DNA from: Serinicoccus chungangensis
GTDB lineage: Bacteria; Actinomycetota; Actinomycetes; Actinomycetales; Dermatophilaceae
Length of the DNA: 64,000 bases
Direction: 5' to 3'
NCBI RefSeq assembly: GCF_001483745.1
Contig: NZ_LQBL01000002.1
Coordinates: 62,001-126,000 of the forward strand
A program made the translations under genes and the position numbers. Under the pieces are notes generated by a model, which was not told the origin of the DNA, did no database searches, and saw only the letters and a program-made list of their open reading frames with translations. Positions 54,458 to 62,916 of the stretch are shown piece after piece. The first letter of the stretch is position 1. The number at the start of each line of letters is the position of its first letter.

Positions 54458-55768
54458 ATGATCCTCCGTGGCCCCGTCGTGGCGCTGGCCCTCCTCGGGC
54501 TGCTGCCGGTCCTGCTCTGGCCGGCCGCGTCCGGACCGGTCGCCGCCGGGTGGCTCGTGGGGGTCTCCGCGCTGGTCGTCGCGGACGCCGTGGCGGCGCC
54601 CCGGCCGACGTCGCTGGAGCTGCACCGCTCCCCGGTGGCCCAGGTCCGGCTGCGGGAGGAGACCATGACCACGCTGCTGGTCACCAACCACGGGCGCCGT
54701 CGTGTCCGTGGTGTGCTGCGGGACGCCTGGGTGCCCTCGGCGGGGGCGCAGGAGCCGACGCGTCATCCCCTGGACCTGCCCCCCGGTGAGCGGCGCCGGG
54801 TGGTCACGACCCTGCGGCCGACCCGTCGAGGGGACCGGCCCGCCGTCGGCGTCACCGTGCGCACCCACGGCCCGCTGGGGCTCGCCGGACGTCAGGGCAC
54901 CGTGCTCGTGCCCGGCGCCGTGCGCTCGCTGCCGCCGTTCCGGTCCCGGCGTCACCTCCCGGCCAAGCTGGCCCAGCTGCGTCAGCTCGACGGGCGGTCC
55001 GCGGTGCGGACCCGCGGGCAGGGCACCGAGTTCGACTCGCTGCGCGACTACGTCGAGGGCGACGACGTCCGGTCCATCGACTGGCGGGCCACGGCACGGC
55101 GTCAGCACGTGGTGGTGCGCACCTGGCAGCCGGAGCGCGACCGCCGCGTCATCCTCGTGCTCGACACCGCGCGCACCAGCGCCGCCCGGGTCGGTGACGA
55201 GCCGCGGCTCGACGCGGCGATGGACGCGGCCCTGCTGTTGGCCGCGCTCGCCTCACGGGCCGGCGACCGCGTCGACCTGGTGGCCGGCGACCGGGCCGTC
55301 CGCGCGCGGGTGGGCTCGGGCACCACCACCGGCCGGTCCGGGCTCCTGCACCAGCTGGTGACGGCCATGGCCCCGCTGGAACCCGCCCTGCTGGAGGCGG
55401 ACTGGCCGATGCTGGCCGGGGCCGTGACGACGCTGACCCGCCGCCGCGCCCTCGTGGTGCTCCTCACCCCGCTGGAGCCGGCGGCGCTGGAGGAGGGGCT
55501 GCTGCCCGTCCTGCCCTCCCTCACCGCGCACCACCGGGTCGTGGTCGCCTCCGTCGCCGACCCGGCCCTGCACGACCTGCAGCGCAGCGCGGACGACGTC
55601 GCCGGGGCCTACGCGGCCGCCGCGGCCGAGCGCACCGCGGCGCTGCGGCACCGCACCGCCACGGCCCTGTCCCAGCTGGGCGTGAGCGTCCTCGACGAGC
55701 CGCCGGAGCAGCTGCCGGTGGCCCTGGCGGACCACTACCTCGCCCTCAAGGCCCAGGGCCTGCTCTGA
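54458..55768 (+). CDS. DUF58 (vWA-like) protein
   Basis: A 436-residue protein: two N-terminal membrane helices (VVALALLGLLPVLLWPAA, AGWLVGVSALVVADAV), then an extracellular-like beta region and a von Willebrand A fold with RRVILVLDTARTSAA and RALVVLLTPLEP. EFDSLRDYVEGDDVRSIDWRATAR is the DUF58 signature. Together with the MoxR ATPase it forms the conserved MoxR-vWA pair that is believed to insert cofactors or remodel envelope proteins. No MIDAS serine arrangement is intact (DTARTSAA lacks DxSxS), so metal binding by this vWA is unlikely. Confidence 0.88.
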   Translation: MILRGPVVALALLGLLPVLLWPAASGPVAAGWLVGVSALVVADAVAAPRPTSLELHRSPVAQVRLREETMTTLLVTNHGRRRVRGVLRDAWVPSAGAQEPTRHPLDLPPGERRRVVTTLRPTRRGDRPAVGVTVRTHGPLGLAGRQGTVLVPGAVRSLPPFRSRRHLPAKLAQLRQLDGRSAVRTRGQGTEFDSLRDYVEGDDVRSIDWRATARRQHVVVRTWQPERDRRVILVLDTARTSAARVGDEPRLDAAMDAALLLAALASRAGDRVDLVAGDRAVRARVGSGTTTGRSGLLHQLVTAMAPLEPALLEADWPMLAGAVTTLTRRRALVVLLTPLEPAALEEGLLPVLPSLTAHHRVVVASVADPALHDLQRSADDVAGAYAAAAAERTAALRHRTATALSQLGVSVLDEPPEQLPVALADHYLALKAQGLL

Positions 55769-55801
55769 CGGTCCTGCTCGGACCGGGCACCTCCCGAGAG
55801 C

Positions 55802-56395
55802 TCAGCCCGCCGCGGGCTGCCAGCGCGGATCGCGGCCGGACAGCGCCAGGGCCCGGTCGAAGGTCGAGGCGTCCTCCGGGATCTCGACCGGCGGGCCGAA
55901 CATCCCCTCCCGCGCTGCCGCGTCCTCCTCGGCGTCGCCGCTCGGTATCACGACGGGCAGCACCGCCTCGGCCTCCTCGTCGGACACCTCGTAGTCCTGC
56001 CCCGTCGCGACCGCCAGGTCCCACCCGTGCAGCAGCACCTCGTCCAGGGCCACCAGCCCGCAGGCCTCGGCAGGGAAGGTCACCCCGCCCGCCGTGGTCA
56101 TCCCTTCCCAGGCCGACTCCGCGGACCAGGCCCGGGCGAGGGCGGCCAGCCGCTCGTGCAGCAGCCCGCGCCACCCGGCGGGCAGCGGCTCCTCCGTCAC
56201 CGCAGGAGGGGTCTGCGTCGTCGGGCCCTCGACCTTCGCGGCGGCGTCCCCGAAGGCGACGGTCAGCCCGAGCAGGTGGTGCAGCACGGCGGTCACCGCC
56301 ATGCCCTCGTTCGGCGTCGGGTCCTGGAGCCGGGTGTCGTCGATCCCGTCGACCACGCGGGCGACGCGGGTGGCGGCGGGGGTCAGGTCGATCAT
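55802..56395 (-). CDS. TIGR03086-family mycothiol-dependent isomerase-like protein
   Basis: A 197-residue DinB-like protein. MIDLTPAATRVARVVDGIDDTRLQDPTPNEGMAVTAVLHHLLG carries the first histidine and the TPNE motif of TIGR03086 (maleylpyruvate isomerase N-terminal/DUF) proteins, and EVLLHGWDLAVATGQ the second His-Trp-Asp element. Family members bind metal and probably mycothiol; the substrate is unknown. It lies on the opposite strand inside the MoxR-SpoIIM cluster, convergent with DUF58, and is probably not functionally part of it. Confidence 0.8.
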   Translation of the reverse strand: MIDLTPAATRVARVVDGIDDTRLQDPTPNEGMAVTAVLHHLLGLTVAFGDAAAKVEGPTTQTPPAVTEEPLPAGWRGLLHERLAALARAWSAESAWEGMTTAGGVTFPAEACGLVALDEVLLHGWDLAVATGQDYEVSDEEAEAVLPVVIPSGDAEEDAAAREGMFGPPVEIPEDASTFDRALALSGRDPRWQPAAG

Positions 56396-56496
56396 CGGTT
56401 GTCCTCTCCTCGGTCTCGTGGTCAGACCGGCCGCCCTCGTCGGACTCATCGGTGAGCCGGCGGACGCGCCCGGAGGCGGGGTGGCGCGGGGCACCG

Positions 56497-56566
56497 CCGA
56501 CACGCCCGTCCCGAGCGGCTCATCCGCGCACGTGCGTGGATGAGCCGGTGGCCACGGGTGTGTCGG
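56497..56566. terminator. Nested 70-bp palindrome after the SpoIIM-like gene
   Basis: A 30-bp core dyad (56517-56546, one mismatched pair, GGCTCATCC...GGATGAGCC) is wrapped in a second pair of arms, CCGACACGCCCGT (56497-56509) and ACGGGTGTGTCGG (56554-56566), centred on the same point. It starts 6 nt past the stop of the minus-strand SpoIIM-like gene and can serve as terminator. It is too large and regular to be an ordinary stem. Confidence 0.7.
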
Positions 56567-56571
56567 GCGGC

Positions 56572-57567
56572 TCAGCCGGCCGTGGGCGCCGTGGCTGCCT
56601 GGAGGTCCTCGCCGACGTCCCCGCTGACGCCGCGGCGCACCGCGCGCCGCCCGAGCGTGAACACATACGCGAAGAAGAGGGCGAGCGCCAGGGCGCCGAT
56701 CCCCACCCGGGCCCACGTCGGCAGCGGCGAGGGGGTGACGAAGCCCTCGATGAGGCCGGAGACCAGCAGCACGAAGACCAGCCCGATGGCGACCCCCGCC
56801 GCCGTCCGGCCCTCGGCGGCGAGGTTGGCCAGCCGGGTCCGCGGCCCGGGGGCCACCCAGGCCCAGAACAGCCGCAGCCCCACCCCGGCCGCGACGAAGA
56901 TCGCCATGAGCTCGAGCAGCCCGTGCGGGGCGATGAGCCCCCAGAAGACGTCTCCACGGCCGTGCCGGTGCATGAGCGAGCCGATGACCGCGACGTTGGC
57001 GATGTTCTGCCACAGCAGCCAGATGACCGGCAGGCCGAGCACACCCATCCCGATGCACCGGGCCGCGACCCAGGCGTTGTTGACCCAGACGAGGGTGGAG
57101 AAGCTGCTGGCGGCGTTCTCGGAGTAGTAGGACTCGAAGCTGACGTTGACGAGCTCGGTCACCTCCTCGGGCGAGAGCAGGGACTGCTCCACCACCGGGT
57201 TCTGCACCAGCCACCAGCCGAGCACGAGCCCCACCACGACATTCGCGAGGGCGGTGATGCCCCACCACCAGCGCAGGCGGTAGAGCGCAGCCGGGAAGTC
57301 CTCGGCGAAGAACCGGCCGATGCCCGACCAGCTCGCCGTCCGCACCCGGGCCGCGCGCGCCCGGGCCCGCGCCACCAGCGTCGACAGGTGGGTCACCACG
57401 CCGGCGTCCGGCGCGCTGGAGCGCACCAGCGACAGGTCCGTGGCAGCGCGCTGGTAGCCGTCGAGCAGCTCGTCGGCCTGCTCACCGTCCAGCCGACGCT
57501 GCCGCGCGAGGTGGTCCAGCCGCTCCCACGCCGCGCGCCGGCGCCCCACCAGGGCATCGAGATCCAC
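56572..57567 (-). CDS. Stage II sporulation protein M-like membrane protein
   Basis: A 331-residue integral membrane protein with a cytoplasmic helical N-terminus (LVGRRRAAWERLDHLARQRRLDGEQADELLDGYQRAATDL) and about six membrane segments. WWGITALANVVVGLVLGWWLV and IAPHGLLELMAIFVAAGVGLRLFWAWV (with the conserved HGLLEL) are typical SpoIIM. SpoIIM acts in engulfment peptidoglycan hydrolysis in Bacillus, but this organism type does not sporulate, and in actinobacteria such genes go with MoxR/DUF58 and RDD genes. The start GTG 57567 is chosen from the TACGGT hexamer; an ATG at 57585 would precede it. Confidence 0.82.
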   Translation of the reverse strand: MDLDALVGRRRAAWERLDHLARQRRLDGEQADELLDGYQRAATDLSLVRSSAPDAGVVTHLSTLVARARARAARVRTASWSGIGRFFAEDFPAALYRLRWWWGITALANVVVGLVLGWWLVQNPVVEQSLLSPEEVTELVNVSFESYYSENAASSFSTLVWVNNAWVAARCIGMGVLGLPVIWLLWQNIANVAVIGSLMHRHGRGDVFWGLIAPHGLLELMAIFVAAGVGLRLFWAWVAPGPRTRLANLAAEGRTAAGVAIGLVFVLLVSGLIEGFVTPSPLPTWARVGIGALALALFFAYVFTLGRRAVRRGVSGDVGEDLQAATAPTAG

Positions 57568-57573
57568 CCGCCC

Positions 57574-57579
57574 ACCGTA
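57574..57579 (-). promoter_or_regulatory. -10 TACGGT for SpoIIM-like gene
   Basis: TACGGT on the minus strand ends 6 nt before GTG 57567 and is paired with TAGAGT on the other strand 25 bp away. Confidence 0.45.
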
Positions 57580-57603
57580 GGTCATCGCCCGACGGGCGCG
57601 GAC

Positions 57604-57609
57604 TAGAGT
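57604..57609 (+). promoter_or_regulatory. -10 TAGAGT for RDD gene
   Basis: TAGAGT ends 7 nt before the ATG at 57617; divergent from the SpoIIM-like gene. Confidence 0.5.
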
Positions 57610-57616
57610 GCGGCGT

Positions 57617-58423
57617 ATGACGAGCCGGGGCATCTTCGAGGCGCAGCGCTTCGTCACCAGTGAGGCGGTCGAGGTCGAGCTTCCCGCGGCCGCGCTGCCG
57701 ACCCGCATGGTCTCCGGCCTCGTCGACCTGCTCGTCGTCGCGGCCGGGGTCGTCGGGCTCATCCTCTTGGTGCCGGGTGACCTCTTCGAGGCCGACGCCG
57801 CCCTCGGTCAGGTGTTCGTCATCGTGCTGACCGTCCTGGCCATGGCGGGCATCCCGATCACGCTGGAGACCCTCACGCACGGCCGCACCCTCGGCAAGCT
57901 GGCCCTGGGGCTGCGCACCGTCCGGGACGACACCGGGCCCATCGGCCTGCGGCACGCGGTCATCCGGGCCCTGGTCGGCGCGTTCGAGATCTGGATGACC
58001 CTCGGGAGCGTGGCGCTCATCACCGCGATGACCAACGAGAAGGGCAAGCGGCTCGGGGACTTCCTCGCCGGGACCTACGTCGTGCACGACCGGGTGCGGC
58101 TGCGGCTGCCCGAGCCGCCCCAGGCGGACCCGGCGCTGGCCGCCTGGGTGCAGGGGGCCGACGTCGGCGTCATCCCGGACGCCCTGGTGGTCGCCACCCG
58201 CCAGTTCCTCGCCCGCTCCTCGACCCTGACGCCCTCGGCGCGCGCGCAGACCGGCGGGGAGCTGTATGCCGCGCTGCTGGGTCACGTGGCGCCGGCGCCT
58301 CCGCCCGGCGCGCCCCCGGAGCAGGTCATGGCCACCGTGCTGGCGCGCCGGCGTCAGCGCGACGAGGAGCGCCTCGAGCGGGCCGACCGGCTGCGTGCCC
58401 GGCTGCTGCCCGACCCCGGCTGA
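57617..58423 (+). CDS. RDD family membrane protein
   Basis: A 268-residue protein with three to four membrane segments. The first RDD-type helix contains ALPTRMVSGLVDLLVVAAGVVGLI, in which the Arg-x-x-x-Asp pair names the family; TLTHGRTLGKLALGLRTVRDD and NEKGKRLGDFLAGTYVV are the remaining conserved motifs. The C-terminal 100 residues are cytoplasmic and charged with a final arginine/glutamate coil. RDD proteins sit in the MoxR-DUF58 gene set; some transport ions, but the role is unproven. Confidence 0.85.
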   Translation: MTSRGIFEAQRFVTSEAVEVELPAAALPTRMVSGLVDLLVVAAGVVGLILLVPGDLFEADAALGQVFVIVLTVLAMAGIPITLETLTHGRTLGKLALGLRTVRDDTGPIGLRHAVIRALVGAFEIWMTLGSVALITAMTNEKGKRLGDFLAGTYVVHDRVRLRLPEPPQADPALAAWVQGADVGVIPDALVVATRQFLARSSTLTPSARAQTGGELYAALLGHVAPAPPPGAPPEQVMATVLARRRQRDEERLERADRLRARLLPDPG

Positions 58424-58425
58424 CC

Positions 58426-58456
58426 TGTCCTTCTGGACACGGCCTCGTGGGCGAGG
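58426..58456. terminator. Two short hairpins between converging RDD and add genes
   Basis: TGTCC-TTCT-GGACA (58426-58439) and CCTCG-TGGG-CGAGG (58443-58456) each form a 5-bp stem with 4-nt loop. Together they are a plausible but weak bidirectional terminator. Confidence 0.35.
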
Positions 58457-58487
58457 AGTCCGAGCACCCTCGGTCCAGGACGGGTGG

Positions 58488-59633
58488 TCAGCCGTCGTAG
58501 GCGGGCTTGAGCACGTCCTCGATGATCGCGAGCCGCTCGTCGAAGGGCAGGAAGGCCGACTTCATCGCGTTGACGCTCACCCGCCGCAGCTCCGGTACGC
58601 CCCACCCGGCCTGGTCCACGAGGAGCTCGGCCTCCCTCGTCATCGAGGTCGCGCTCATGAGCCGGTTGTCCGTGTTGAGGGTCACCCGGAAGCGCAGGGC
58701 GTCGAGCAGCCGGATCGCGTGCTCCGCGATGGAGGGGGCCGCGCCGGTCTGGACGTTGCTGCTGGGGCACATCTCCAGCGGGATCCGGCGGTCGCGCACG
58801 TAGGCGGCCAGGTCCCCCAGCGCGAAGGCGCCCGGGTCCTCCTGGGCCCGGGCGATGGCGCCGGCGAGGTCGTCGGTGACCGGCGAGCCGTCCAGCCGGA
58901 TGTCGTCGACGATGCGGATGCCGTGGCCGAGCCGCTCGGCCCCGCACCACTGGATCGCCTCCCAGATGCTGGGCAGGCCGAAGGCCTCGCCGGCGTGGAT
59001 GGTGAAGTGGGCGTTGGCCTGGCGGAGGAACTCGAAGGCCCCGAGGTGGCGGGTGGGCGGGAATCCGTCCTCGGCCCCGGCGATGTCGAAGCCGCAGACC
59101 TCCTCGGCCCGGTGGCGCACCGCGAGCTCGGCGATCTCCCGGCTCCGCGCCGCGTGCCGCATCGCCGTGAGCATCGCGCGGACCCGGATCGGCCCGGCCG
59201 GGGCGTCGGCGTCACCGCCCGCCACGACCTCCTCGCCCTCGCGGAACCCGGCGTTCACCGCCGCGACCACCTCGTCCAGCCCCAGGCCGCCCTCGAGGTG
59301 CTGCTCCGGGGCATACCTCACCTCGGCGTAGACGACGCCGTCCGCCGCCAGGTCCAGCACGCACTCGCGGGCGGTCCGCCGCAGCGCCTCGGCCGTCTGC
59401 ATCACCCCGACGGTGTGGGTGAAGGTCTCGAGGTAGCGCACGAGGGAGCCGCTGTCCGCCGAGGCCGCGAACCACCTCGACAGCGACGCGACGTCGTCGG
59501 CCGGCAGCGCGGCATACCCCTGCTCGCGAGCCAGCTCGAGCACGGTCGCGGGGCGCACGCCGCCGTCGAGGTGGTCGTGGAGCAGGACCTTGGGCAGCCG
59601 GCGGAACTGCTCGGTGGCGAGCGCCTCAGCCAT
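58488..59633 (-). CDS. add: Adenosine deaminase
   Basis: A 381-residue metal-dependent deaminase. [16 protein letters not shown] is the first HxH zinc motif, [22 protein letters not shown] the histidine and catalytic glutamate, [12 protein letters not shown] the next histidine and [13 protein letters not shown] the final aspartate. It deaminates (deoxy)adenosine to (deoxy)inosine for purine nucleoside phosphorylase. The length (near 350-380) is normal. Its ATG overlaps the cupin gene stop by 8 bases, so the two are coupled. Confidence 0.95.
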   Translation of the reverse strand: MAEALATEQFRRLPKVLLHDHLDGGVRPATVLELAREQGYAALPADDVASLSRWFAASADSGSLVRYLETFTHTVGVMQTAEALRRTARECVLDLAADGVVYAEVRYAPEQHLEGGLGLDEVVAAVNAGFREGEEVVAGGDADAPAGPIRVRAMLTAMRHAARSREIAELAVRHRAEEVCGFDIAGAEDGFPPTRHLGAFEFLRQANAHFTIHAGEAFGLPSIWEAIQWCGAERLGHGIRIVDDIRLDGSPVTDDLAGAIARAQEDPGAFALGDLAAYVRDRRIPLEMCPSSNVQTGAAPSIAEHAIRLLDALRFRVTLNTDNRLMSATSMTREAELLVDQAGWGVPELRRVSVNAMKSAFLPFDERLAIIEDVLKPAYDG

Positions 59634-59976
59634 CGCGGTTCGCCCGCTCCAGGGTGAACGCGGGGGCGCACACGGCGAGGTACTCCGCGCCGCCCGGCCC
59701 GGCCGAGTAGCGCACCCACTCCCCCGCGCGGGTCAGCACGCACTCCCCGGCGCCGAGCTCGACCTGCCCCTCCTCGTGCTCGACCAGCAGGTGCCCCGCG
59801 AGGACATAGGTGATCTCGTCGAACTCGGGTCGCTGCCCCGGCTCGTCCCAGCCGGCCGGCGCGGTCATCCGCGCCAGGGACACGGTGTCCTGACCCGTGC
59901 TCGCGGCACCGGCCAGCTCCTGGATCAGCTTCTCCCCGGTCCCGGGCACCCGGACCGGCCGCAACATCGTCGGCAT
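59626..59976 (-). CDS. Cupin domain protein
   Basis: A 116-residue single-domain cupin: [58 protein letters not shown] matches the two beta-barrel motifs. The usual metal-binding first motif HxHxxxxE is not intact ([10 protein letters not shown] has a Glu only), so it is a degenerate-metal cupin, perhaps a binder or an effector rather than an enzyme. Coupled with add. ATG 59976 has TAGGAT 7 nt upstream, overlapping by two bases the promoter of the divergent deoC gene. Confidence 0.75.
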   Translation of the reverse strand: MPTMLRPVRVPGTGEKLIQELAGAASTGQDTVSLARMTAPAGWDEPGQRPEFDEITYVLAGHLLVEHEEGQVELGAGECVLTRAGEWVRYSAGPGGAEYLAVCAPAFTLERANRDG

Positions 59977-59983
59977 GACCCAG

Positions 59984-59989
59984 ATCCTA
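59984..59989 (-). promoter_or_regulatory. -10 TAGGAT for cupin-add operon
   Basis: TAGGAT on the minus strand ends 7 nt before the ATG at 59976. Confidence 0.55.
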
Positions 59990-59993
59990 TTCT
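59988..59993 (+). promoter_or_regulatory. -10 TATTCT for deoC, overlapping the cupin -10
   Basis: TATTCT ends 7 nt before the ATG at 60001 and shares bases 59988-59989 with the opposite-strand TAGGAT, so only one polymerase can open at a time. Confidence 0.6.
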
Positions 59994-60000
59994 GGGGGGT

Positions 60001-60768
60001 ATGTCGCACACGATCACCCCTGGCACCACGATGACCACGCAGGACGTCGCCGATCTCATCGACCACGCCCTGCTCAAGCCCGAGCTCACCCCGGAGGAGG
60101 TCGAGCAGGCCTGCCGCGAGCTCGCGGCCGACGAGATCTGGTCGGTCTGCGTGCGGCCCTCCGACGTCCGCCTCGCGCTCGCCGCGGTGGACGGGCACCG
60201 GACCCGCGTCTGCACCGTCATCGGCTTCCCGCACGGCACCACGTCGACCGCCGGCAAGGTGGCCGAGGCCCGCCAGGCGCTGGCCGACGGGGCGACCGAG
60301 CTCGACATGGTGCTCAACATCGGCCGGCTCCGCGGGGGCGACCTCGACGCGGTCAGGCAGGACATCGCCGCGGTCGTCGAGGTCGGCCACGCGACCGACG
60401 TCCTGGTCAAGGTCATCATCGAGACCGCGCTGCTGGACGAGGAGCAGAAGCAGGCCGCCTGCCGGGCGAGCGCGGAGGCCGGCGCCGACTTCGTCAAGAC
60501 CTCGACCGGTTTCGCCGGCGGCGGGGCGACCCTGCCGGACGTGCGGCTCATGCGGGCGAGCGTGCCGGACGGCGTGCAGGTCAAGGCCTCCGGCGGGGTG
60601 CGGGACATCGACACCCTCCTGGCCATGGTGGCCGAGGGGGTCACCCGCATCGGCACGTCGTCGACGCAGGCGCTGCTGGCCGGCGCCCGCGAGCGCGAGC
60701 AGGCCGGCACCCTCGTCGTGCCCGAGCCCGGCTCCGACGTCGCGGGGGCCGACGGCCAGGGCTACTGA
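60001..60768 (+). CDS. deoC: Deoxyribose-phosphate aldolase
   Basis: A 255-residue class I aldolase that splits deoxyribose-5-phosphate into acetaldehyde and glyceraldehyde-3-phosphate. GADFVKTSTGFAGGGATL carries the Schiff-base lysine, LVKVIIETALLDEEQK the second lysine, and VKASGGVRD the phosphate-binding segment; ELDMVLNIGRLRGGD is also family specific. It completes the deoxynucleoside route from PNP and DeoA. ATG 60001 is fixed by the TATTCT hexamer. Convergent with deoA, with a tandem repeat between. Confidence 0.95.
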   Translation: MSHTITPGTTMTTQDVADLIDHALLKPELTPEEVEQACRELAADEIWSVCVRPSDVRLALAAVDGHRTRVCTVIGFPHGTTSTAGKVAEARQALADGATELDMVLNIGRLRGGDLDAVRQDIAAVVEVGHATDVLVKVIIETALLDEEQKQAACRASAEAGADFVKTSTGFAGGGATLPDVRLMRASVPDGVQVKASGGVRDIDTLLAMVAEGVTRIGTSSTQALLAGAREREQAGTLVVPEPGSDVAGADGQGY

Positions 60769-60790
60769 CGCCGGTCCGGTGTTGGCTGGG

Positions 60791-60872
60791 CGCGCGTCCG
60801 GTGCGGGCTGAGCGCGCGTCCGGTGCGGGCTGGCGCGCGTCCGGTGCGGGCTGAGCGCGCGTCCGGTGCGGG
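60791..60872. repeat. Four 21-22-bp tandem repeats between deoC and deoA
   Basis: CGCGCGTCCGGTGCGGG repeats at 60791, 60813, 60834 and 60856, each but the last followed by CTGAG or CTGG. An older diverged copy precedes (about 60774). It fills the gap between converging genes; apart from the repeat I see nothing there. Confidence 0.85.
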
Positions 60873-60888
60873 AGGTGGCGGGCGGGGG

Positions 60889-62178
60889 TCAGCCCACCCG
60901 GTCGATGACGATGCTGTCGGCCGTCTCGACCTCGTCGGCCGAGCCGACCGCCCACGCGCCGTCGAGGGCCGCGGTGGCCCGCTCGATGCGGCCGGCGTCG
61001 TCGGTGTGCAGGGTCAGGAGCGGCTGGCCCCGGCGGACCTCGTCGCCGGGCTTGGCATGCATGACGACGCCGGCCGCGGCCTGGACCGGGTCCTCCTTGC
61101 GGGCCCGGCCGGCCCCCAGGCGCCAGGCCGCGACCCCGACGGCCAGGGCGTCGAGGCGGGTGAGCACCCCGTCGGCGTCGGCCACGACCTCGTGGCTCTC
61201 CCTGGACTCCGGCATCGGGGCGTCGGGGTCGCCACCCTGCGCGGCGATCATCCGCCGCCACACGTCCATCGCGCGACCGTCGGCGAGCGCGTCCGCCGGG
61301 TCGACGTCGCTGACGCCCGCCCCCTGCAGCATCTCCCGGGCGAGCGCGACCGTGAGGTCCACGACGTCCTGCGGGCCACCGCCGGCGAGCACCTCCACCG
61401 ACTCGGCCACCTCGACGCCGTTGCCGGCGGTGAGCCCGAGCGGGGTCGACATGTCGGTGAGCAGGGCCACCGTGTGCACCCCGGCGTCCTGACCGAGGGC
61501 CACCATGGTCTCGGCGAGCTCCCGGGCGTCGGCCTCGGTCTTCATGAACGCGCCGGACCCCACCTTGACGTCGAGGACCAGCGTGCCGGTCCCCTCGGCG
61601 ATCTTCTTGCTCATGATCGAGGAGGCGATGAGCGGGATCGCCTCGACCGTCCCGGTGACGTCGCGCAGGGCGTAGAGCCGCTTGTCCGCCGGGGCGAGCC
61701 CGGAGCCGGCGGCGCAGATGACCGCACCGACGTCCTCCAGCTGGTCCAGCATCTCCTCGTTCGACAGCGAGGCGCGCCAGCCCGGGATCGCCTCGAGCTT
61801 GTCCAGGGTGCCGCCGGTGTGGCCGAGCCCGCGGCCGGACAGCTGCGGTACGGCGACCCCGCAGGCGGCGACGAGCGGCGCCAGCGGGAGGGTGATCTTG
61901 TCACCGACCCCGCCGGTGGAGTGCTTGTCGGCGGTCGGGCGGGAGAGGGAGGAGAAGTCCATCCGCTCCCCCGAGGCGATCATGGCCTTCGTCCAGTCGC
62001 TGATCTCCCGGCGGTCCATGCCGTTGAGCAGGATGGCCATCGCCAGGGCCGACATCTGCTCGTCGGCCACCACGTCACGGGTGTAGGCGTCGATGACCCA
62101 GGCGATCTCCTCCCCGCTCAGCTCCCCCCGGTCCCGCTTGGTCCGGATGATGTCCACGGCGTCGAAGGACTCGCTCAT
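60889..62178 (-). CDS. deoA: Thymidine phosphorylase
   Basis: A 429-residue pyrimidine nucleoside phosphorylase. DFSSLSRPTADKHSTGGVGDKITLPLAP is the phosphate-binding KHSTGGVGDK motif; GRGLGHTGGTLDKLEAIPGW and VKVGSGAFMKT are further conserved loops for base and phosphate. It yields thymine and deoxyribose-1-phosphate, for the deoC branch. The first half of the family N-terminal helical bundle (ILLNGMDRREISDWTKAMIASG) is intact. CACACT lies 7 nt upstream of ATG 62178, a weak -10. It follows the next gene by 26 bases and may be co-transcribed with it. Confidence 0.94.
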   Translation of the reverse strand: MSESFDAVDIIRTKRDRGELSGEEIAWVIDAYTRDVVADEQMSALAMAILLNGMDRREISDWTKAMIASGERMDFSSLSRPTADKHSTGGVGDKITLPLAPLVAACGVAVPQLSGRGLGHTGGTLDKLEAIPGWRASLSNEEMLDQLEDVGAVICAAGSGLAPADKRLYALRDVTGTVEAIPLIASSIMSKKIAEGTGTLVLDVKVGSGAFMKTEADARELAETMVALGQDAGVHTVALLTDMSTPLGLTAGNGVEVAESVEVLAGGGPQDVVDLTVALAREMLQGAGVSDVDPADALADGRAMDVWRRMIAAQGGDPDAPMPESRESHEVVADADGVLTRLDALAVGVAAWRLGAGRARKEDPVQAAAGVVMHAKPGDEVRRGQPLLTLHTDDAGRIERATAALDGAWAVGSADEVETADSIVIDRVG

Positions 62179-62204
62179 GCGCCCCAGTGTGACGTATGCC
62201 GCGA

Positions 62205-62861
62205 TCAGCCGTGGCGGCCGGTCCGGGCGAGCGAGCCGGAGGTCTGCACCACCCGGGCCACCCTGCTCCCGGCGGGCTCCTCGCCGTGGGCGGCGTCGAC
62301 CTCCCGCGCCAGGCGCCGCAGCCCGGACTCGAACTCCTTGCGCCCGCTGCCCGGGCCCCCGTGGGCCCCGGAGAGCATCATCAGCGAGCGCTCGACGAGC
62401 TGGTCGATCTCCCCGAGCAGGCGCGCCACGTCCGCCCCGGTGCCGGTGCGCGCGGCGGTGTCCAGCTCTCGGCCCAGCCGCCCCAGGTGCAGCTGCCCCA
62501 GGGACACGACCGGGTCGGTCGAGGTGCTGGTCGGGTATGCCGCGGCGCCCTGGTCCTCGACCGCGCCGGACCCCTGACGGGGCAGGGGCGGGGGCGTGGC
62601 CTCGTCCGGGTAGCGGGGGACGTCGATCCGCGGCAGCTCGGAGGTGTCACCCGCGGGCTGCTGGGGGCTCGTGCCGGGCCGGCCTCCGGACCCCGGCCGG
62701 CCCCCGAGGGACCCCGGGCGACGTCCCTGCCCGGTGACCATGCTGACGATGACGAGCCCGATGATGATGGGCACCATCGGCACGTCCCAGCTCGAGAAGA
62801 CGTTGACCAGGACGACCACGAGCACGATGCCGAAGATCGGCACCCGGGTGGGCTTCTTCAT
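62205..62861 (-). CDS. Hypothetical membrane-anchored protein
   Basis: A 218-residue protein beginning MKKPTRVPIFGIVLVVVLVNVFSSWDVPMVPIIIGLVIVSMV: two tight membrane helices, followed by a 70-residue Gly/Pro-rich stretch and a C-terminal helical domain (SLGQLHLGRLGRELDTAARTGTGADVARLLGEIDQLVERSL). No family is recognised. A GGAGA motif 6 bases upstream of the ATG acts as ribosome binding site. It is directly upstream of deoA on the same strand, and starts 55 bases from the divergent gene at 62917. Confidence 0.6.
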   Translation of the reverse strand: MKKPTRVPIFGIVLVVVLVNVFSSWDVPMVPIIIGLVIVSMVTGQGRRPGSLGGRPGSGGRPGTSPQQPAGDTSELPRIDVPRYPDEATPPPLPRQGSGAVEDQGAAAYPTSTSTDPVVSLGQLHLGRLGRELDTAARTGTGADVARLLGEIDQLVERSLMMLSGAHGGPGSGRKEFESGLRRLAREVDAAHGEEPAGSRVARVVQTSGSLARTGRHG

Positions 62862-62916
62862 ACCTGTCTCCGCTCTTCCCTCACCGACCCTCGGTCGGTG
62901 TGACATCCTGGCCCGC

